DNA from: Ensifer canadensis | GTDB lineage: Bacteria > Pseudomonadota > Alphaproteobacteria > Rhizobiales > Rhizobiaceae | DNA: 64,000 nucleotides | Reading direction: 5' to 3' | Assembly (NCBI RefSeq): GCF_017488845.2 | Contig: NZ_CP083374.1 | Location: 219,501 to 283,500, forward strand | Shown: positions 17,330 through 25,076 of the stretch, one piece after another | Position numbering within the stretch: the stretch's first letter is position 1 | Layout of the letters: every line of letters begins with the position of its first letter | The notes under the pieces: generated by a model | Told to the model about the DNA's origin: nothing | Seen by the model: only the letters and a program-made list of their open reading frames with translations | Database searches by the model: none | Made by a program: the position numbers and the translations under genes

Positions 17330-17402
17330 GACAGCGCCCCCGCCCCCTCGTAGGACGAACATATGGCAAGGCAGTTAGATCCTGCCCTGCCACCATTTCG
17401 AG

Positions 17403-17873
17403 CTAAGCTATTGGCGCTTCCCAGTTCAGGAAGAAGCCGATATCCCCGGGTATCCCTCCAGGGAACGTGACCACCATTGCCTTCAGCTTGTAGCCCTGAG
17501 GTTGCGCGGCAGCTTTAAATCGATCGTACAGTTCCTTGGCCTTGCCCTGCAGCGTCTCGGGCCATTGCGGATCGGCATTGTTGATTGCCCTGCCGTTGTC
17601 GGTGCAGAAATCGGAGGGAAACGTGTAGACGAGCGCCTCCATCTTTCCATCTGCAACAGCCCGCATGACCACCTTGCGGATGATTGCCCGCTCCGCTTCG
17701 CCGACGTGATCCTTGAAGAATTCATCGGCGAACTTCGCGCGTTCCTCACGCTCCCGATCCCTGATCTTGTCGTCGCGTTCCATTGCGGCGAGCTGTTTTT
17801 CGAGCAAGTTCTTGCGCAGATCGGCCGCGGTCGGAATGGCGGCGGGCTGTCCTGTATCTTTTTCCGCACTCAT
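17403..17873 (-). CDS. Conserved hypothetical protein
   Basis: A 156-residue soluble protein that I do not recognise. The start at 17873 is chosen for the GGAG eight to nine bases upstream; an in-frame ATG at 17903 lacks one. Residues 20-55 are strongly charged and probably helical (LRKNLLEKQLAAMERDDKIR then DREREERAKF), which could form a coiled coil. The rest is a compact domain with aromatic patches (LVYTFPSDFCTDNGRAINNA and VVTFPGGIPGDIGFFLNWE). There are no membrane segments or signal peptide. It lies 99 bp after the PPK2 gene on the same strand and may be part of that stress locus. Confidence 0.75.
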   Translation of the reverse strand: MSAEKDTGQPAAIPTAADLRKNLLEKQLAAMERDDKIRDREREERAKFADEFFKDHVGEAERAIIRKVVMRAVADGKMEALVYTFPSDFCTDNGRAINNADPQWPETLQGKAKELYDRFKAAAQPQGYKLKAMVVTFPGGIPGDIGFFLNWEAPIA

Positions 17874-17972
17874 CGCTTTATCTCCAACAGATTGTTCGCT
17901 CATCGAGTGGTTCAGGCATCGAACGGGGAATGCAGGCGTCCCAGCACCATCGCTCCGTCGTTGCCTGCATTT

Positions 17973-18812
17973 CTAGTGACCGGCGGATCCCTGGATATCC
18001 GGCACCACATTACGCGGGCTCGTGTCTTCAATAAAGCCCGACGGCCGCTTCTGACGCTTACCGAGCTCGGGTTCTTCGAACTTCACGCGCTCGTAGGGTA
18101 TCGATTTGAGGATGTGCGAGATGCAGTTGATGCGCGCGCGCTTTTTATTGTCCGAGGGAACAATCCACCAAGGCGCGAGTTGGCTATCCGTCATCCGGAT
18201 CATCTCGTCATAGGCACGCGTATAATCCCACCAGCGGCGATAGGATTCCAGATCCATTGGGCTCAGTTTCCATTGCCTCAACGGGTCATCGATACGGCGG
18301 CGGAAGCGACGCTCTTGCTCATCCTCGCTCACTGTCAGGAAATACTTCAGCAAAGTGACGCCATTCTCGACGATCGCCGCTTCAAACCGCGGCAGCGCCT
18401 CGAGAAAGTGTCGCGCCTTCTTTTCCGTACAGAACCCCATGACGCGCTCGACCCCCGGCCTGTTGTACCAGCTGCGGTCGAAGATCACGACTTCCCCGGC
18501 GGCAGGCAGATGAGCAATGTAGCGCTGCATGTACATCTGGGACTTCTCCCGGTCCGTGGGTGCAGGCAGGGCGACCACACGGAAGACCCGTGGGCTCACC
18601 CACTGGGTTATGCGCTTGATGACGCCCCCCTTGCCGGCGGCATCACGTCCCTCGAAGATGATGACGATACGTGCTCCTGACTTTTGCACCCAGGACTGCA
18701 GATGCGACAACTCGACCTGCAACTTTACGAGGCGCTTTTCGTAACGGCGCGCCTCTTTCTTCGTTTTTTTTTCACTTTGTGCCTCAATGGGCCTATCGGT
18801 TATGTCGTCCAT
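17973..18812 (-). CDS. ppk2: Polyphosphate kinase 2 (PPK2 family)
   Basis: A 279-residue nucleotide kinase of the P-loop type that transfers phosphate between polyphosphate and nucleotides. I chose the start at 18812 (MDDITDRP), with GAGGA upstream; the longer frame to 18917 reads into the decayed pseudogene region. Walker A is EGRDAAGKGG near residue 60, Walker B is VVIFDRSWYNR, and the lid includes RRRIDDPLRQWKLSPMDLES. The C-terminal block APWWIVPSDNKKRARINCIS is typical of class I single-domain PPK2. It probably makes or uses polyphosphate under stress; whether it prefers ADP, GDP or NMP cannot be told by eye. Confidence 0.95.
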   Translation of the reverse strand: MDDITDRPIEAQSEKKTKKEARRYEKRLVKLQVELSHLQSWVQKSGARIVIIFEGRDAAGKGGVIKRITQWVSPRVFRVVALPAPTDREKSQMYMQRYIAHLPAAGEVVIFDRSWYNRPGVERVMGFCTEKKARHFLEALPRFEAAIVENGVTLLKYFLTVSEDEQERRFRRRIDDPLRQWKLSPMDLESYRRWWDYTRAYDEMIRMTDSQLAPWWIVPSDNKKRARINCISHILKSIPYERVKFEEPELGKRQKRPSGFIEDTSPRNVVPDIQGSAGH

Positions 18813-18879
18813 TTCTTTGTCCTCACGTTTCTCCACCCTTCGATTTATTGCCTTGTCGAAAGCACGTCGTTTGCCCGGC

Positions 18880-19143
18880 TCAACAGGCGCACACGAAGGG
18901 ATCAGTTCGCGCGTCAATGGAACGCGTCCTGCCCGAAAGCCTTCTTGGCGACCGAATAAGACTTGCTGCGCTCGCCCTTGCCTGTGCGGGTTTCCTCAAC
19001 GACACGAGTTGAGGGTTCCGCACCCGGTCCGGGGCATCGAATTCGGGGCTTGATTGCATACGGGTAAGCTGTGTTTCTAATTCAGCGTCGGTCGGCGTTG
19101 TCGCGCAAGCCGCCTCCGAGCCGCCTTCAATGCCAAAATCCAT
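18880..19143 (-). pseudogene. Decayed N-terminus of an adenylate cyclase/CadC-type protein with frameshifts
   Basis: The frame opens at 19143 with a good ribosome-binding site (GGGGGGAAGAAC) and encodes MDFGIEGGSEAACATTPTDA, then RMQSSPEFDAPDRVRN. Such N-termini normally continue into a segment like VVEETLxGRxDRIKAYSIA...FGRDASFDxQTDPVVR. That segment is present but spread over other frames. After about position 19010 the next frame reads TRVVEETRTGKGERSKSYSV and AKKAFGQDAF, and near 18915 it shifts back to RSIDARTDPFV before stopping. The remaining several hundred residues of such proteins are gone and PPK2 begins about 70 bp further on. This is a truncated, at least twice frameshifted relic. 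Confidence 0.65.
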
Positions 19144-19483
19144 GTTCTTCCCCCCAAAGTCTTAAGGAGGGCGCACGAGCCAACACCGCCGGTATGCTCG
19201 CCGCGTGTTTGCGCTCGTGCCGCACAACGTCAGGCTACATTATTATCTATGCATATGCGAATGTTTTGTCCGGACAATAATGCCTATCATTAACGATCCA
19301 CGTCGCTCCAAGCCGGAACACTTTGGCGGCACCTTTGACCGGAAGTTATTGCCGTGTCGGACATGGTGATGCGGGAGCCTCTGTGCCAACACGGACCATT
19401 CAGAGCGCACCCACGGCATCCAGTTCCAATAATCGCGACGGCTTGCCCGGCGCGCCCATTTTGAAGCGGAGCGCGCCGCGTCT
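19144..19483. other. Intergenic region with one perfect palindrome
   Basis: A 340-base gap between the pseudogene and vapC. I see no convincing gene. It contains an AT-rich patch and the perfect 12-bp palindrome TTGTCCGGACAA at 19266-19277, which could be a protein-binding site. Confidence 0.4.
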
Positions 19484-19894
19484 CTACGTCGGCAAATGCG
19501 GCGCGATCAACGTCAAAGTGGGGAAATAGGTCCGATAGCGGCCGACATCACGCGTCAGCAACGGCAAGCCGCTGACGGCCGCGTGCGCGCCGATGAAAAA
19601 GTCGGGGAGCACGCCGGTCCTCGTCCCACCCGCCTTGCGATATCGGGTAAAGACCTTGCTAGCCAGAAAGAGAGCTTCGCGAGGCACCGATGTCAGTTCC
19701 AAGCCTGCCTGGTCGACGAACGTTTCGACATCTTCGATACGGTCGTAGCGAACGGAAAGCTCGGCATAGACGATGTCGTTGATCCACAGTTTCCCACGAA
19801 GACTTGCGTTTTCGAGCTGGGTTATGGACCAATCAGCCCATGTCGGATCGTCGGTGACAACGTCGAGAAGAACATTCGTGTCGACAAGTATCAC
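19484..19894 (-). CDS. vapC: VapC-type PIN-domain toxin
   Basis: A 136-residue PIN-domain ribonuclease. The acidic metal site is built from D5 in MILVDTNVLLDV, E46 in VYAELSVRYD, and a late acidic residue in GVLPDFFIGAHA and LLTRDVGRY. VapC toxins cleave tRNA or rRNA when free of antitoxin. Its ATG overlaps the last four bases of the upstream antitoxin gene (ATGA), the usual translational coupling in vapBC modules. Confidence 0.92.
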   Translation of the reverse strand: MILVDTNVLLDVVTDDPTWADWSITQLENASLRGKLWINDIVYAELSVRYDRIEDVETFVDQAGLELTSVPREALFLASKVFTRYRKAGGTRTGVLPDFFIGAHAAVSGLPLLTRDVGRYRTYFPTLTLIAPHLPT

Positions 19895-20124
19895 GGTTCG
19901 CCACGCGTCAGGGCCATGATCGCGTCAGTATCCAGCCCTTTACCGGCGTGCCCTCGCAGCTTCGAGAAGCGGCTGGGCTGCTGCTTCTTGGCCGCATGTA
20001 CCAGCACGATGCTTCCATCCGGGGCGCGCTGGAAATCAACCTTGCTTCCAGGCACGATACCCAAGAGGTCGCGCACTGCCTTCGGGATCGTAACCTGCCC
20101 CTTGGCTGTAACTGTCGTGGTCAT
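19891..20124 (-). CDS. vapB: VapB-type AbrB/MazE-fold antitoxin
   Basis: A 77-residue antitoxin. The start at 20124 gives MTTTVTAKGQVTIPKAVRDL, the standard AbrB swapped-hairpin opening; the frame extends to 20217 but that addition is not family-like. After LLGIVPGSKVDFQRAPDGSI the C-terminal tail (SRFSKLRGHAGKGLDTDAIM) would wrap the toxin active site. It forms an operon with vapC and presumably represses its own promoter. Confidence 0.92.
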   Translation of the reverse strand: MTTTVTAKGQVTIPKAVRDLLGIVPGSKVDFQRAPDGSIVLVHAAKKQQPSRFSKLRGHAGKGLDTDAIMALTRGEP

Positions 20125-20418
20125 TGTCGGTACCGTTGTAAGGAATGGTTTCATCAAGGTATTACTTCGCAGCCCGGCTTTCAAGAGGAGCGGCCGCACA
20201 GTGTCTGGTTGCGACACGCCTCCTCAGGCTAAAGGTCGGCCGACGCAATGGGACACACAATCTCAGCCCGGTGAGGTGCGTGGATTATCCAGACGCCGAG
20301 GCGGTGGCGGGTATACGCGTTCAAGTCGATACGCATTCCGGAGTGCAGCAGCACTGTGCACGGTTTTCAAACAAAATCGCTCGCGGATGATCGGGAAACC
20401 GCTCACCCGCGAATATCC

Positions 20419-22869
20419 TTACGCCTTGACGCGCAAACCCTTTGGATCATAGGCCGGGGACAGATGCGCGGTCACGGAGAACCGGTCACCAGCAAGCTCG
20501 ACTTCGAATCTCCCGCCCTCCAGGAATTCCTTGTTGACGCCAGAGGAATGTTCGATCAGGCCAAGGGCGACGGAGCGGCCGAGCGTGTGGCCGTAGGCCG
20601 CCGAACGGACTTCGCCGACGGGCTTGCCATCGCGAAGAACCAGCTCACCGCCCCATAACATCGGCGACGGATCATCGACGGTGAACTGCACGATGCGCCG
20701 CGTGGGCACCCCCTTCTCCTTTGCGGCGATCAACGCGTCACGGCCGAGAAAGCCGTCCGGCTTGTCGAGCGAGAGCGCGAAAGCAAGGCCCGCCTCGTAA
20801 GGGTTGACATCCGGCGTCAGCTCGCGGCTCCAGGCGCGATAGCCCTTTTCCAGCCGGAGCGCCTCGAGCGCATAGTAGCCGCAATCGCTCAACCCGAAAT
20901 CACGCCCGACCTCGTGCAGCGCCTCATAGACGCCGACGGCGAACTCCGTCGGCACAATCAGTTCCCAGCCGAGTTCACCGACATAGGTCATGCGGTTGGC
21001 ATAGGCCGTGGCATAACCGATATCGATCTCCCGGATCGTCGCGAAGGGAAAGGCGGCATTGGAGAGATCGGCTGATGTCAACCGGGACAGGATATCCCGC
21101 GCGCGCGGACCCATGAGCGCCAGAACCGCGTAGGCAGAGGTGACGTCAGTCAGCGTCACATGCGCTTCGGCCGGCAGGTTCTTGCGGATCCAGTCGGCGT
21201 CGTGCACCGGCTGCGCCGAACCGGTGATGAGGAGGAAGCGGTCCGCCGCCAGCCGCAGCACGGTCAGGTCGCTTTCATAGCCGCCGCGCACATTAAGGAG
21301 CCCGGTATAGACGGAACGACCGATCGCAACGTCGATATCGGCGGCGCAGATGCGGTTGAGTGCTGCTGCAGCATCGCGCCCCTGGACAAGAAGCTTGGCG
21401 AAGGAGGTCTGGTCGAAGATGCCGGCCGCCTCGCGCGTTGCTTTCATCTCGCGCTTGACCGCCTCGTGCCAGTTCTGCCGGCCGAAGGCATAGTCCGTGA
21501 CCGGCTTTTCGCCCTCGGCCGCAAACCAGTTGGCACGCTCCCAGCCCATTTTCGAGCCGAAGCAGGCGCCCTTTGCCGCAAGCCGATCATAGAGGGCTGA
21601 GCGGCGGAAAGGTCGCGCCGTGTCCAGCTCGCGATTGGGCCAGGGCATGGCATAGTGCAGCCCGAGCGTCTCCTTGACGCGGTCATGCAGCCAGCGCGGA
21701 TTGTTGTTGAAGTTTGCAAAGCGACGGATGTCGACCGGCCAGAGGTCCATGGTCGGCGCGCCGTTGACGATCCATTCCGCCAGCGCACGCCCGGCGCCAC
21801 CGGCGCTCGCAATGCCCATCGAGTTGAAGCCCGCGCCGACGTAGAAGTTCTTCAGTTCCGGCGCCTCGCCGAGCATGAAGTTGTTGTCGGGCGTGAAGCT
21901 TTCAGGACCGTTATAGAACTTCTTCACCTCTGATGTCGCCAGTTGCGGCACCCGTTGCAGGGCGCTTTGCATCAGGATTTCGAACTGGTCCCAGTCGTCA
22001 GGAAGCAAGGCGAATTCGAAATCATCCGGAATGCCCGCCATGCCCCACGGTTTTGCTTCCGGCTCGAAACCGCCCATGACCAGGCCACCCACCTCTTCCT
22101 TGAAGTAGATGTAGCCATCGGGGTCGCGCATGACCGGCAGATCCGGGTGAACGCCTTCAATCCTGCCGGTTACAATGTACATGTGTTCGGCCGAATGCAG
22201 CGGCACCGACACGCCGCACATCAGCCCGACCTTGCGCGCCCACTGGCCGGCGCAATTGACGACGATCTCGGCGGCGATCGTCCCTTGATCCGTTTCCACA
22301 CCGGTAACCGCGCCATCGGCAGTGACAATGCCGGTGACGCGCACACGCTCGATGATGCGCGCGTCCCGATTGCGCGCGCCCTTCGCGAGCGACTGCGTCA
22401 GATCGGTCGGATTGGCCTTGCCGTCACCCGGCAGCCAGACGGCGCCCACCAGGTCGTCGATGGCCATCACCGGCCAGAGATCCTGGGCCTCTTTCGGCGA
22501 AATCACCTCGATGGCGACGCCCTGCGCGCGGGCTGACGCGGCCGTGCGCTTCAGCACCGTCATACGGTCGGCCGATCGAGCGACGGAAACGGAGCCGCAA
22601 TTCTTCCAGCCGGTGGCGAGCCCGGTTTCAGCCTCCAGCTCGCTATAGAGCTGCGTCGAATATTTGATCAGGCTGGTCATGTTCGCATGGCTGCGCAGCT
22701 GGCCGACAAGGCCGGCTGCGTGCCAGGTGGTGCCGCCGCTCAATTGCCCTTGCTCCAAGAGCACGACGTCCGTCCAGCCGAGCTTGGTGAGGTGATAGGC
22801 GACCGAACAGCCGATAATGCCGCCGCCGATGATGACGACCTGTGCCTGCGTTGGAAAATTCTGAGCCAT
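20419..22869 (-). CDS. Dimethylglycine/sarcosine dehydrogenase-like FAD protein with GCV_T domain
   Basis: An 816-residue two-domain enzyme. The start at 22869 is preceded by GGGAGG. The N-terminal DAO domain carries the FAD motif VVIIGGGIIGCSVAYHL and the TTWHAAGL segment typical of this group. From about residue 430 a folate-binding aminomethyltransferase (GCV_T) domain follows, with TSFAKLLVQGRDAAAALNRI, GELGWELIVPTEFAVGVYEA and ALEALRLEKGYRAWSRELTP. Such enzymes demethylate dimethylglycine, sarcosine or related N-methyl amino acids and pass the one-carbon unit to tetrahydrofolate. A DeoR-type gene lies 83 bp upstream on the same strand. Which methylated amine is used cannot be decided here. 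Confidence 0.9.
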   Translation of the reverse strand: MAQNFPTQAQVVIIGGGIIGCSVAYHLTKLGWTDVVLLEQGQLSGGTTWHAAGLVGQLRSHANMTSLIKYSTQLYSELEAETGLATGWKNCGSVSVARSADRMTVLKRTAASARAQGVAIEVISPKEAQDLWPVMAIDDLVGAVWLPGDGKANPTDLTQSLAKGARNRDARIIERVRVTGIVTADGAVTGVETDQGTIAAEIVVNCAGQWARKVGLMCGVSVPLHSAEHMYIVTGRIEGVHPDLPVMRDPDGYIYFKEEVGGLVMGGFEPEAKPWGMAGIPDDFEFALLPDDWDQFEILMQSALQRVPQLATSEVKKFYNGPESFTPDNNFMLGEAPELKNFYVGAGFNSMGIASAGGAGRALAEWIVNGAPTMDLWPVDIRRFANFNNNPRWLHDRVKETLGLHYAMPWPNRELDTARPFRRSALYDRLAAKGACFGSKMGWERANWFAAEGEKPVTDYAFGRQNWHEAVKREMKATREAAGIFDQTSFAKLLVQGRDAAAALNRICAADIDVAIGRSVYTGLLNVRGGYESDLTVLRLAADRFLLITGSAQPVHDADWIRKNLPAEAHVTLTDVTSAYAVLALMGPRARDILSRLTSADLSNAAFPFATIREIDIGYATAYANRMTYVGELGWELIVPTEFAVGVYEALHEVGRDFGLSDCGYYALEALRLEKGYRAWSRELTPDVNPYEAGLAFALSLDKPDGFLGRDALIAAKEKGVPTRRIVQFTVDDPSPMLWGGELVLRDGKPVGEVRSAAYGHTLGRSVALGLIEHSSGVNKEFLEGGRFEVELAGDRFSVTAHLSPAYDPKGLRVKA

Positions 22870-22952
22870 GAAACAGCCTCCCGAAGCCATGGAAGGCCAC
22901 ACCATAACAACGGAAGAGCAAATAACAAGACAATAAGTTACAAAATATTACA

Positions 22953-23735
22953 TTACGTCGCGACAATCAGGCCTGGACCTCGGCGCTCCAGCGCTTCGCA
23001 GATCGCCTGCGGCGGTCGCGCATCGACGATTACCCCGGCTGCCAATTCGAAGCGCGGAATGCGCAGCGGCGTCAGCCGGCCGAACTTCGAGCTATCGAGA
23101 ATGAAGTAGGCCTTCGCTGCCATCGCGATCATGCGCGAGCGCTGCTCGGCACCATTGCGGGTAAAGTCAGTCACCTCACCGTCCGGCGACAATCCGCCGC
23201 CGCCGAGGAAAGCCACATCCACCCGGAAATGGCTGATCGCCTCAAGTGCATCGATGCCGACAGCCGCCTCCTCTGCCGGATCGATCTCACCACCAAGCAT
23301 ATGCACCCGCACCAGCGGCTGGCGACACATCTGCAGCGCTATCGAAAGGGAAGTCGTACAAATCGTTAGGTTTTTTCGCTCTGACAGGGCATGGGCCACC
23401 GCAAGCGTCGTCGTGCCGGAATCGAGAAACACGACCATGCCGTCGCGCACGAGACCCGCTGCAGCCCTGCCAATCGATGCCTTCGCCGCAGCATTCTCAC
23501 CACGCCTCTCCGTGAAGGCGGCCTCGGTCGGCTCGAACAGCGTCGCGCCGCCGTGAACGAGATCAAGTTGGCCTCGCTCCGCCAGGTGTTTCAAGTCACG
23601 ACGGATCGTCTGGCGCGACACATCGAAAAAATCGGCAAGCTCGGTGATGCTGACCGTGCCATCGGCGGCTAGACGGCGGAGGATTTCGCCATGACGGCGG
23701 GGAGCAAGGGCACGAGCGCTTTGAGTATCTGACAT
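22953..23735 (-). CDS. DeoR-family transcriptional regulator
   Basis: About 260 residues. The start at 23735 (MSDTQSARAL) puts the helix-turn-helix at its usual N-terminal position: RHGEILRRLAADGTVSITEL followed by ADFFDVSRQTIRRDL. A GTG at 23792 is an alternative. The C-terminal DeoRC sugar-phosphate sensing domain has VFLDSGTTTLAVAHAL, VHMLGGEID, FLGGGGLSPDG, and ends with IVDARPPQAI. It probably represses the dehydrogenase-like gene directly downstream. DeoR effectors are usually phosphorylated sugars, so its pairing with a methylamine dehydrogenase is not a standard one. Confidence 0.9.
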   Translation of the reverse strand: MSDTQSARALAPRRHGEILRRLAADGTVSITELADFFDVSRQTIRRDLKHLAERGQLDLVHGGATLFEPTEAAFTERRGENAAAKASIGRAAAGLVRDGMVVFLDSGTTTLAVAHALSERKNLTICTTSLSIALQMCRQPLVRVHMLGGEIDPAEEAAVGIDALEAISHFRVDVAFLGGGGLSPDGEVTDFTRNGAEQRSRMIAMAAKAYFILDSSKFGRLTPLRIPRFELAAGVIVDARPPQAICEALERRGPGLIVAT

Positions 23736-23948
23736 GCGGATATCTGCGATCATTTTTGGTGTTTTGACAAGACGCGTCGCAAAACGCGTCACCGCAACCC
23801 AACTTCGCCTTCATTCTCCCGGTCTGAAGCGCATCAAACCACGGGCCCGCGCATAATCACGCATGAAAGATGTCTATTTATGTTGCATAATGTGACTCTT
23901 CTTTGCATCTTGATCTCAAGCACTCATTGACGCAAAGGGAGGCAGGCA

Positions 23949-24998
23949 GTGCAACAGGCATGCACACAAGGCCGTCGATTTACCTTCTACCTGCTCGACG
24001 GCTTCACGCAGCACGCATTCACCTCCGCGCTTGAAGCGCTTCGCCTCGCCAATGATGTCCTGGGCAGGCCTCACTATTGTTGGCGTACCGTGACACGCGA
24101 CGGCCAGCCTGCGCTGTCAAGCTGCGGCATGCGCTTGATGGCCGACGCAGCGCTCACCTCTGAGCGGGACGGGCTGCAACAACCTGAGCGTCCCCACATG
24201 ATCGTAGTCTGCGGCGGCCGCGCCATTCCCCCTGCCGACGGAAAGGCCGAAGGCTGGCTGCGGCTGTCCCGGCGGGGAAGCATTGCCATCGCTGGACTCG
24301 CAGGCGGCCTCTACAGCCTGGCACGGGCCGGCGTGCTCGATGGGCGTCGCTGCGCCGTGCATTGGGAGCACTTTCCGGACTTCTCCGAACGGTTCTTCAC
24401 GACGAAAGCCCGCCAGACGGCCTTCGAGATCGACAGCGACCTCTATACCTGCGCCGGCGGCAATGCCCCGTTCGACATGTTCCTGCGCATTGTCGAAGAT
24501 GATCTCGGACGGGACGTAGCAAATCGCGTTTGCGAGCTGGCTCTATCGGAACGGGTCCGCAGCGCCGGAGAGCGCCAGCGGCTGCCGCTTCAGACCCGCG
24601 TCGGCATCGATAACCGTCTGCTGATCGACATCATCGAGCAGATGGAGGCGAACCTCGCCGATCCATTGAAACTTGCCCACATAACTCCCACGACTGGATT
24701 GTCGCGCCGTCAGATAGAACGCCTGTTTCGGCGCGAGATGGGGCGCTCCCCCAAGCGCTACTATCTCCAGCTGCGGCTGGAGCGCGCGCACCTGCTTCTC
24801 GTCAATTCATCGCTTCCCGTCTTCGAGATCGCCGTGGCATGCGGATTTTCCTCGGCCTCGCATTTCTCCCGGACCTACAGGGAGACCTACGGCTGTACGC
24901 CGCAGCGCACGCGCCTGGCAGAACTGGCGCACCGCCGGCCTTCGCGATCGACCTCAGGAGAGCCTGGTCGTGTGCTGCCCGACATGAAGGTCGCCTAG
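23949..24998 (+). CDS. GlxA-family AraC-type regulator (DJ-1/PfpI-like domain + HTH)
   Basis: A 349-residue regulator with a GTG start at 23949 and GGGAGG upstream. Residues 10-200 form a DJ-1/PfpI-like domain (FTFYLLDGFTQHAFTSALEA, VVCGGRA, GLAGGLYSLARAGVLDGRRC). The C-terminal 100 residues are a double AraC helix-turn-helix with MGRSPKRYYLQLRLERAHLL and VACGFSSASHFSRTYRETYG. GlxA-type regulators, including GbdR, activate genes for glycine betaine, dimethylglycine or sarcosine catabolism. That fits the dehydrogenase-like protein on the other strand. It is divergent from the DeoR gene. Confidence 0.9.
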   Translation: MQQACTQGRRFTFYLLDGFTQHAFTSALEALRLANDVLGRPHYCWRTVTRDGQPALSSCGMRLMADAALTSERDGLQQPERPHMIVVCGGRAIPPADGKAEGWLRLSRRGSIAIAGLAGGLYSLARAGVLDGRRCAVHWEHFPDFSERFFTTKARQTAFEIDSDLYTCAGGNAPFDMFLRIVEDDLGRDVANRVCELALSERVRSAGERQRLPLQTRVGIDNRLLIDIIEQMEANLADPLKLAHITPTTGLSRRQIERLFRREMGRSPKRYYLQLRLERAHLLLVNSSLPVFEIAVACGFSSASHFSRTYRETYGCTPQRTRLAELAHRRPSRSTSGEPGRVLPDMKVA

Positions 24999-25076
24999 GC
25001 GACCGGCGGGGCCTCAGCCCATTGCCAAGGGAGAAGCCCGGCAGCCGAACGCCACCCTGTCCCGACACCGTAAGGC

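Noticed and set aside
19323..19529. 68-residue plus-strand frame overlapping vapC
   Set aside because: No ribosome-binding site and serine/proline-rich shadow composition; overlaps the well-supported toxin gene.
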